A DNA stretch of 34,112 bases from an uncultured Clostridia bacterium (GTDB lineage: Bacteria > Bacillota > Clostridia > Lachnospirales > Anaerotignaceae), in NCBI GenBank assembly GCA_944384255.1, contig CALWSS010000064.1, forward strand, positions 1-34,112. Direction: 5' to 3'. This document shows, one piece after another, positions 29,670-34,112 of the stretch. The notes beneath the pieces are model-generated. The model did no database searches. It saw only the letters and a program-made list of their open reading frames with translations, and had not been told where the DNA came from. The position numbers were made by a program, and so were the translations under genes. Position 1 is the first letter of the stretch. Each line of letters begins with the position of its first letter.

Positions 29670-31349
29670 TTAGAATATAATTTTACCGCCATAAATGGTT
29701 TGTGTGGCTGTAACAGGGTGCTCCTCAACAGACCATAAATTAAGCGTGTTTGGGTGTGCATTAAAAGACGGAAAATCCGAGCTTGTTATGTCAACTCTTA
29801 AACGTGTGCCGCTTTTAATTAATGCCGCTACGGTATTAAGATTTATTGTAATTTCAGCTTTTTCATTTGGCTTGTAATGCCCCAAAGCTTGTTTAAGTGT
29901 TGTAATTCCGCTTCTTAAATAATAGGCTTCTCCGTTTTGGTGCACAGTAGAAAGCCTTACAAAAAAGCATGTATCCGGTGCTGAGGAGCTGACAAATATT
30001 TTGGCCGAAATAGGGTTTTCAATTAATGTGTCTTTTTTAAAAGGCTCAGATACAAATGATAAAACATCGCTTCTGTAGCCTGCGTTAGGAATATGGCGCC
30101 TGCCTTCTGCTGTATCTTTGTGTTTGTGGTACATGTAATCTATCATTATAACTTCACTGCCGTAGCTTGGAGCCGGGTTTTTAGGGTCGTAGTCATATTT
30201 TAAAGGCTTTTGTTCTTTTTGGGTTTCGCTTAGTGTTTTGTCAAAAGTGTTTATGTACAGTGTTCGTGTGCCTTTTTCTTTGAAGCTTTTAAATATACGG
30301 TAATCATTTAAACCGTAAACATAGGCGTTTATCGAGCCTTCCTGTACCGGCTGAAAATAATCCTGACCTTTTAAGTGGTGATTAAACCAGTTGAGCTTTG
30401 AACGTATAAATCTTTTACCCACCGGTTCAAAGGCGTTTTCTTCTTTTAAATCGGAGCATAAGCCCTGTTTGTGGTTAGTAGGTGTAATTATCATATAGCT
30501 TTTGCTTCGGGTTTCTTCCGGCATTTGTTCCCATGCTCTGAGCATTCCCCCAAAGTGAGGGTCATACCAGCCGGCATGAGCAAGAACAGGCACTTTAATA
30601 TTTTTCGGTATGTCTTTAAGTATGCCGTAGGCTCCGTTTTTATAAAGCTCATTGTCTTTATCTTCACCTAAAAGCCACTGTCTGTACCAGTCCAGCTTTT
30701 GGCCTAAAACTGCTTTGTCGGCATACATCTGTGGTGAATAGTTAATCATTTTGGAATAAGCCTCATCGGCAGAAAGAGCCATGTTTTTTATGCCGGAATT
30801 GTATGCTGTCCAGCCGGAATATGCTTCTATATGGAACATTCCGTTTGTATAAAGCAAATCATGGCGGTAAGGGCTGTAAACCTCGAAATTAAGTGTTTTA
30901 ACTTCAGGCGGTAGCAGATCACATATTATATACTGGCACATTGTAAGGTATGACGTGCCTGTCATGGCAATGTTTCCGTTGCAGTAGGGCTGTTTTTTAA
31001 TATAATTAACTGTGTCTATGCCGTCGCTACGTTCGTTTTTAGCTGGAAACCACTCTCCCTGGCTTCCGAAACATCCGCGGCAGTTCTGGGCTATGCATAT
31101 ATAGCCGTAAAAAGCCATTTCATGAAAGAACCTGAGGCTTTTTGGTCCGTATGGTGTACGAATAAGTATAACCGGAAGACTTGAGGCACCAACGGGAAAA
31201 GCTCCGTGGCATAAAAGATTGACTCCGTCACGCATTTTAATATAAAAATTACGTATTTCTATTTCATCAAACTGCGGCTTAAGGGGTATGTCGTCTATAA
31301 TTTCTTTGCCGTATGACAGGGAATATACATCTGAAAACTTTAATATCAT
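29670..31349 (-). CDS. CocE/NonD family alpha/beta hydrolase
   Basis: A 559-aa hydrolase with the X-Pro dipeptidyl-peptidase S15 alpha/beta domain (about 30-310) and the C-terminal beta-jelly-roll domain (about 320-555). The likely triad is Ser133 in GTSYLT, Asp262 in AGWYDPHFGG and His292 in TNHKQG. The RTPYG and NCRGCFGSQGEW oxyanion regions are typical. The nucleophile elbow normally reads G-x-S-Y-x-G; here the last Gly is Thr. Cytosolic, no signal peptide. Candidate substrates are acyl esters, amides or peptides. AAAGGAAGTG precedes the ATG. It is a single gene between converging and diverging neighbours. Confidence 0.88.
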   Translation of the reverse strand: MILKFSDVYSLSYGKEIIDDIPLKPQFDEIEIRNFYIKMRDGVNLLCHGAFPVGASSLPVILIRTPYGPKSLRFFHEMAFYGYICIAQNCRGCFGSQGEWFPAKNERSDGIDTVNYIKKQPYCNGNIAMTGTSYLTMCQYIICDLLPPEVKTLNFEVYSPYRHDLLYTNGMFHIEAYSGWTAYNSGIKNMALSADEAYSKMINYSPQMYADKAVLGQKLDWYRQWLLGEDKDNELYKNGAYGILKDIPKNIKVPVLAHAGWYDPHFGGMLRAWEQMPEETRSKSYMIITPTNHKQGLCSDLKEENAFEPVGKRFIRSKLNWFNHHLKGQDYFQPVQEGSINAYVYGLNDYRIFKSFKEKGTRTLYINTFDKTLSETQKEQKPLKYDYDPKNPAPSYGSEVIMIDYMYHKHKDTAEGRRHIPNAGYRSDVLSFVSEPFKKDTLIENPISAKIFVSSSAPDTCFFVRLSTVHQNGEAYYLRSGITTLKQALGHYKPNEKAEITINLNTVAALIKSGTRLRVDITSSDFPSFNAHPNTLNLWSVEEHPVTATQTIYGGKIIF

Positions 31350-31377
31350 AAATACACTTCCTTTGCCGTTTAAAACT

Positions 31378-31383
31378 ATTATA
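31378..31383 (-). promoter_or_regulatory. Candidate -10 of the CocE-like gene
   Basis: On the minus strand a perfect TATAAT lies 29 nt before the start codon. The best -35 (TTATCC, 18 nt upstream) is poor. Confidence 0.45.
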
Positions 31384-31572
31384 TAGGAATTGAGTTTTTA
31401 AGGATAAATATTTAACATTCATAGTTAAAAACATTATAATAAAAGCATTGTTTTTTAATTATTTAAACAAATAAATTAAATTTTTCATTGATTATACTAA
31501 AATAAGTTTGCATTTGCAATAATACATGATTTAAACTGAATGAGAATTAATTAACAAGGTCTATCATTTCAC
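31384..31572. other. AT-rich divergent spacer with one small inverted repeat
   Basis: No gene seen. The inverted repeat TTGCA-TT-TGCAA lies at 31508-31519, upstream of the ilvD promoter, comparable to TTGCA-N7-TGCAA at 7128. A regulatory role is only a guess. Confidence 0.4.
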
Positions 31573-31601
31573 TTGTAAAAGACATGTCTCTATGGTACAA
31601 T
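31573..31601 (+). promoter_or_regulatory. Promoter of ilvD
   Basis: TTGTAA (31573-31578), 17-nt spacer, TACAAT (31596-31601) with an extended TGG before the -10. The leader is only ~47 nt, so there is no room for a T-box or leader-peptide attenuator. Confidence 0.78.
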
Positions 31602-31654
31602 TTATTAGTAAATTGTGCTTTAATTTATGGAAATTAAAGGGGGAAAATAAACAA

Positions 31655-33319
31655 ATGGCAAAGAAAAGTGATATCACAACAAAAGGTCTTGAAAGAGCTA
31701 CACACAGAGCGCTTTATTATGCAATGGGTGTTCTTGACGAAGACCTTGAAAAACCTATTATCGGTGTTGTAAACGCTCAGAACGAAACAATGCCTGGCCA
31801 CAGACATCTTGACACAATAGCAAGAGCCGTTAAAGACGGTATTATTGCTGCCGGCGGTACTCCTATTGAGTTCCCTACAATTGGTATCTGTGACGGTATA
31901 GCACAGGGTAACTACGGTATGCATTATCCTCTTGCAAGCCGTGAGCTTATCGCTGACTCAGTTGAGTGTATGATGAACGGCCACAGCTTTGACGCTATGG
32001 TTATGATTCCTGACTGTGATAAAATTACACCTGGTATGATTATTGCAGCTGCAAGACTTGATGTTCCTACAATCATCTGCTCAGGCGGTGTTATGGCTAC
32101 TGGCTGCATGGACGGCGAAAAAGTAGGTTATACAGACCTTATGGAAGCTTCAGGTCTTGTTCAGAGAGGCATTAAATCTCATGAATGGCTTAATGAGCTT
32201 GAGCACAGAGCACTTCCTGGCTGCGGCGCTTGTAACCTTCTTGGAACAGCTAACTCAATGAACTTCCTTACAGAGGCTCTTGGTCTTTGCCTTCCTGGTG
32301 CAACTCTTCCTGCAATGAGCGGTATGAAACTTGCTGTTGCTAAGAGAACAGGTATGCAGATTATGGAACTTTGGAAGAAAGGCATTACAGCTAAACAGAT
32401 ACTTAACGAAAAAGCTATACATAACGCACTTGTTGTTGATATGGCAATCGGTGGTTCTTCAAATACACTGCTTCACCTTGCAGCTATCTGCAACGAAGCT
32501 GATATTCCTTTCAGCTTTGATGAAGTAGAAAGAATTGCAGCTATTACACCACACCTTGTAAAACTTAAACCATCAGGCCCTCATTACCCTGCTGACTTTG
32601 ATAATGCCGGTGGTGTTACAGCTCTTATGGAAAGACTTAAAGAGTACGGCCTTATTGAGGACAACCTTACAGTTACAGGCAAAACAGTTTATGAAAACAT
32701 TGCCGGTCACGTTGTTAAAGATGAAGACGTTATCCGTAATAAAGAAACAGCTTACAGCCTTACAGGCGGTCTTAAAATCCTTTACGGCAACCTTGCTAAA
32801 GAAGGCGCTGTTTGCAAAAAAGCCGGTGTTGTACCTGAAATGCTTAAACACACAGGCCCTGCAAGAGTATTCGACCAGGAAGAGCCAGCTGTTAAAGCTA
32901 TCTACAACGGCGAAATTAAACCAGGCGATGTAGTAGTTATCCGTTACGAAGGACCTAAAGGCGGCCCTGGTATGAGAGAGATGCTTACACCTACATCAGC
33001 TATTATTGGTATGGGTCTTGGCTCATCTGTTGCTCTTATTACAGACGGACGTTTCTCAGGTGCTACAAGAGGTGCTGCTATCGGTCACGTTTCACCGGAA
33101 GCAGCTGAAGGCGGACTTATTGCATTTGTAAAAGACGGCGACAGCATTTCAATTGATATTGAAGCAGGCGTTGTTACACTTAATGTACCAGACGAAGAAA
33201 TCGAAAAGAGAAAAATCGGCTGGGAGCCTCATAAACCACCTGTTAAACCAGGCAGCTACCTTGACAGATATTCAAAGATGGTTTCATCTGCTATGTCAGG
33301 TGCAGTATTTAAAAGATAA
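31655..33319 (+). CDS. ilvD: Dihydroxy-acid dehydratase
   Basis: A 554-aa cytosolic Fe-S enzyme that dehydrates 2,3-dihydroxy-isovalerate and -methylvalerate in valine, leucine and isoleucine synthesis. Key segments are [48 protein letters not shown] (Cys121), [14 protein letters not shown] (Cys193) and the C-terminal [12 protein letters not shown] and [11 protein letters not shown]. The position that is Cys (P-C-N) in [2Fe-2S] enzymes is Gly here (P-G-H), as in the oxygen-sensitive E. coli enzyme. The start is ATG 31655, with AAAGGGGG upstream; the in-frame start at 31592 lies inside the promoter. Codon use indicates high expression. It stands alone, apart from other ilv/leu genes. Confidence 0.95.
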   Translation: MAKKSDITTKGLERATHRALYYAMGVLDEDLEKPIIGVVNAQNETMPGHRHLDTIARAVKDGIIAAGGTPIEFPTIGICDGIAQGNYGMHYPLASRELIADSVECMMNGHSFDAMVMIPDCDKITPGMIIAAARLDVPTIICSGGVMATGCMDGEKVGYTDLMEASGLVQRGIKSHEWLNELEHRALPGCGACNLLGTANSMNFLTEALGLCLPGATLPAMSGMKLAVAKRTGMQIMELWKKGITAKQILNEKAIHNALVVDMAIGGSSNTLLHLAAICNEADIPFSFDEVERIAAITPHLVKLKPSGPHYPADFDNAGGVTALMERLKEYGLIEDNLTVTGKTVYENIAGHVVKDEDVIRNKETAYSLTGGLKILYGNLAKEGAVCKKAGVVPEMLKHTGPARVFDQEEPAVKAIYNGEIKPGDVVVIRYEGPKGGPGMREMLTPTSAIIGMGLGSSVALITDGRFSGATRGAAIGHVSPEAAEGGLIAFVKDGDSISIDIEAGVVTLNVPDEEIEKRKIGWEPHKPPVKPGSYLDRYSKMVSSAMSGAVFKR

Positions 33320-33338
33320 TTTAGCTTAAATAATAAAG

Positions 33339-33368
33339 CGGGCTTACTTTGGTAAGCCCGTTATTTTT
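33339..33368 (+). terminator. Rho-independent terminator of ilvD
   Basis: CGGGCTTAC and GTAAGCCCG form a perfect 9-bp stem with a TTTG loop, then TTATTTTT. Confidence 0.9.
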
Positions 33369-33371
33369 GTT

Positions 33372-33390
33372 GCCATATTATAAGTATGGC
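33372..33390 (+). promoter_or_regulatory. Inverted repeat upstream of the GNAT gene
   Basis: GCCATA-N7-TATGGC, just upstream of a TATAAT (33407-33412) that is the likely -10 of the GNAT gene. It may be an operator; it is too short to be sure. Confidence 0.4.
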
Positions 33391-33455
33391 GTTACAATTA
33401 AGTGTGTATAATAATTTAATCAGTTTGCTTAATTTTTGTGAAAGGCGGTAATGAA

Positions 33456-33986
33456 ATGAGCGTGCTTAACTGTATAATACGCCGTGAAGAAGAACGTGAC
33501 TATGAAGAAATATCAGAAGTAATAGAAAAGGCTTTTAAATCAATGGCGTTTTCTGACCATAAAGAGCAGTTTTTGGTTGAGCGTATTAGAAAAAGCGCTG
33601 ATTTTATACCGGAGCTTTCTCTTGTAGCCAGCTACAAAGGCGATGTTGTGGGGCATATACTTTTTTCTAAAATAAAAATAGGCAATGCATCGGCTCTTGC
33701 TTTAGCGCCTTTAGCCGTTCTGCCGGACTATCAGCAAATGGGTGTAGGCAGCATGCTTATTAAAATGGGCCATAAAGAGGCCAAAAGACTGGGCTATGGC
33801 ACAGTATTTGTTGCCGGGCATGAAGGGTATTATCCGAAATTCGGCTATAAACCGGCTTCGGATTACGGCATATTTCCGCCTTTTGAGTGTCAGCCTGAAA
33901 ATTTTATGTGCATAGAGCTTGAAGAAGGCGCTCTTGAAGGTGTAAAAGGCGTTGTGGAGTATCCAAAGGAGTTTGAAATTAAATAA
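33456..33986 (+). CDS. GNAT family N-acetyltransferase (YhbS-like)
   Basis: A 176-aa GCN5-related acetyltransferase. The acetyl-CoA signature LAPLAVLPDYQQMGVGSMLIKMG (Q/R-x-x-G-x-G/A) is followed by the YhbS-type segment VFVAGHEGYYPKFGYKPAS. The N-terminal IRREEERDYEEISEVIEKAF strand-helix is also typical. The start ATG 33456 is preferred because AAAGGCGGT lies just upstream and overlaps the in-frame GTG at 33438. The substrate (small amine, protein or antibiotic) is unknown. It is a single gene; a structured element follows within a few bases of its stop. Confidence 0.9.
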   Translation: MSVLNCIIRREEERDYEEISEVIEKAFKSMAFSDHKEQFLVERIRKSADFIPELSLVASYKGDVVGHILFSKIKIGNASALALAPLAVLPDYQQMGVGSMLIKMGHKEAKRLGYGTVFVAGHEGYYPKFGYKPASDYGIFPPFECQPENFMCIELEEGALEGVKGVVEYPKEFEIK

Positions 33987-33988
33987 TA

Positions 33989-34086
33989 AAAAAATCCCTG
34001 CTTAATTAGGCGGGTGCTCGTAAGAAAGTAATTCACTCAAAATTACACTTACGGCATCTGTCAGACGGGATTGGAAAAAAGCAGGG
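33989..34086 (-). ncRNA. Unidentified structured RNA-like element
   Basis: A ~95-nt imperfect long hairpin. CCCTGC (33996-34001) pairs with GCAGGG (34081-34086), TTAAT pairs with ATTGG, GGTGC with GCATC, and the tip CGTAAG...TAATT pairs with AATTA...CTTACG. On the minus strand the closing stem GCAGGG is followed by ATTTTTTT, so a minus transcript would end here as at a terminator. It resembles a small ncRNA or the closing part of a repeat element, and also lies directly behind the GNAT stop codon. The strand and identity are uncertain. Confidence 0.45.
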
Positions 34087-34112
34087 GAATCATTCTTTTT
34101 CAGAATGATTCC
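34086..34112. repeat. Perfect 11-bp inverted repeat at the window end
   Basis: GGAATCATTCT and AGAATGATTCC are exact inverted copies around TTTTC, and the window stops at its last base. It could be a second hairpin of the adjacent RNA-like element, a terminator whose T-tract is cut off, or the tip of a multicopy repeat. Confidence 0.6.

Noticed and set aside
31592-31654. N-terminal extension of IlvD from ATG 31592
   Set aside because: This start overlaps the -10 element; the AAAGGGGG site and family length support ATG 31655.
31602-31654. A T-box or attenuator leader before ilvD
   Set aside because: The leader is under 50 nt with no AGGGTGG motif or terminator hairpin.
34021-34112. Calling the right-edge element a 6S RNA, retron or group II intron end
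   Set aside because: The hairpin layout is suggestive, but I see none of the defining sequences of these classes, so it is left unidentified.

Overview
The window reads as chromosome of a low-GC, Gram-positive, anaerobic member of the Clostridia. The genus cannot be fixed from this sequence; a Lachnospirales-type gut anaerobe is my best guess. The evidence is strong AAGGAGG-type ribosome sites, A+T-rich spacers, near-consensus sigma-A promoters, a lipoteichoic-acid-synthase-type enzyme, a 2[4Fe-4S] ferredoxin and TRAP-type lipoproteins. There is no phage, transposase, CRISPR array or plasmid module. Both ends of the window lie in sequence likely to be multicopy: the 3' end of 23S rRNA on the left and a structured RNA-like element on the right. 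It may therefore be a whole assembly contig bounded by repeats.

Layout. At 1-330 are the 23S 3' end, tRNA-Thr(UGU) and initiator tRNA-fMet, with no 5S gene between. At 0.48-1.44 kb are a YbjQ-family protein and a YcxB-like membrane protein. At 1.5-5.2 kb (minus) is an operon of BCCT transporter, M20 peptidase and homocysteine S-methyltransferase, possibly a methyl-donor uptake and use cassette. At 5.4-9.9 kb are a MATE exporter, a strongly expressed family III CoA-transferase (HadA/FldA/CaiB-like) and a Ca2+/Na+ antiporter. At 10-12.1 kb (minus) is an LTA-synthase-like sulfatase-fold enzyme. At 12.3-14.2 kb a GntR/FCD regulator is followed by overlapping lrgA and lrgB, with a consensus promoter and a PdhR-like operator in front. 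At 14.5-16.75 kb are an M18 aminopeptidase, a ferredoxin and a NapH-like Fe-S membrane protein.

At 17-18.6 kb (minus) is a secreted copper-amine-oxidase-N-domain protein with a 39-bp repeat tail. At 19.3-22.8 kb two nearly identical TRAP solute-binding lipoproteins flank a minus-strand C_GCAxxG_C_C protein; no TRAP membrane subunits are present. At 23-27.4 kb are a PAP2 phosphatase and an operon of amidohydrolase, YhdT-like subunit and PanF-like sodium symporter. At 27.5-28.7 kb (minus) is a two-part ThrE-type exporter. The rest holds a nitroreductase-fold protein, a CocE/NonD hydrolase (minus), a strongly expressed ilvD and a GNAT acetyltransferase.

The genes are mainly amino-acid and peptide metabolism (M20 and M18 peptidases, Hcy methyltransferase, ThrE, IlvD, CoA-transferase) and secondary transport. 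Three genes (CoA-transferase, first DctP, IlvD) use visibly more C-ending codons such as ATC, AAC and TAC than their neighbours, which suggests high expression.

The most unusual signal is not a gene. Five intergenic arrays of a short repeat, core GTTATAAAA/GTTAGAAAA (or its complement TTTTCTAAC), recur about every 10-12 bp at 366, 6895, 8786, 14208 and 21536. Three abut transcription terminators and one lies inside the predicted leader of the second dctP. They look like phased A-tract or protein-binding arrays and I do not recognise them as a named element. Other points of interest are the lrg operator with its uORF-overlapped TTG start, the dctP duplication with diverged codon use, and the structured element at the right edge.
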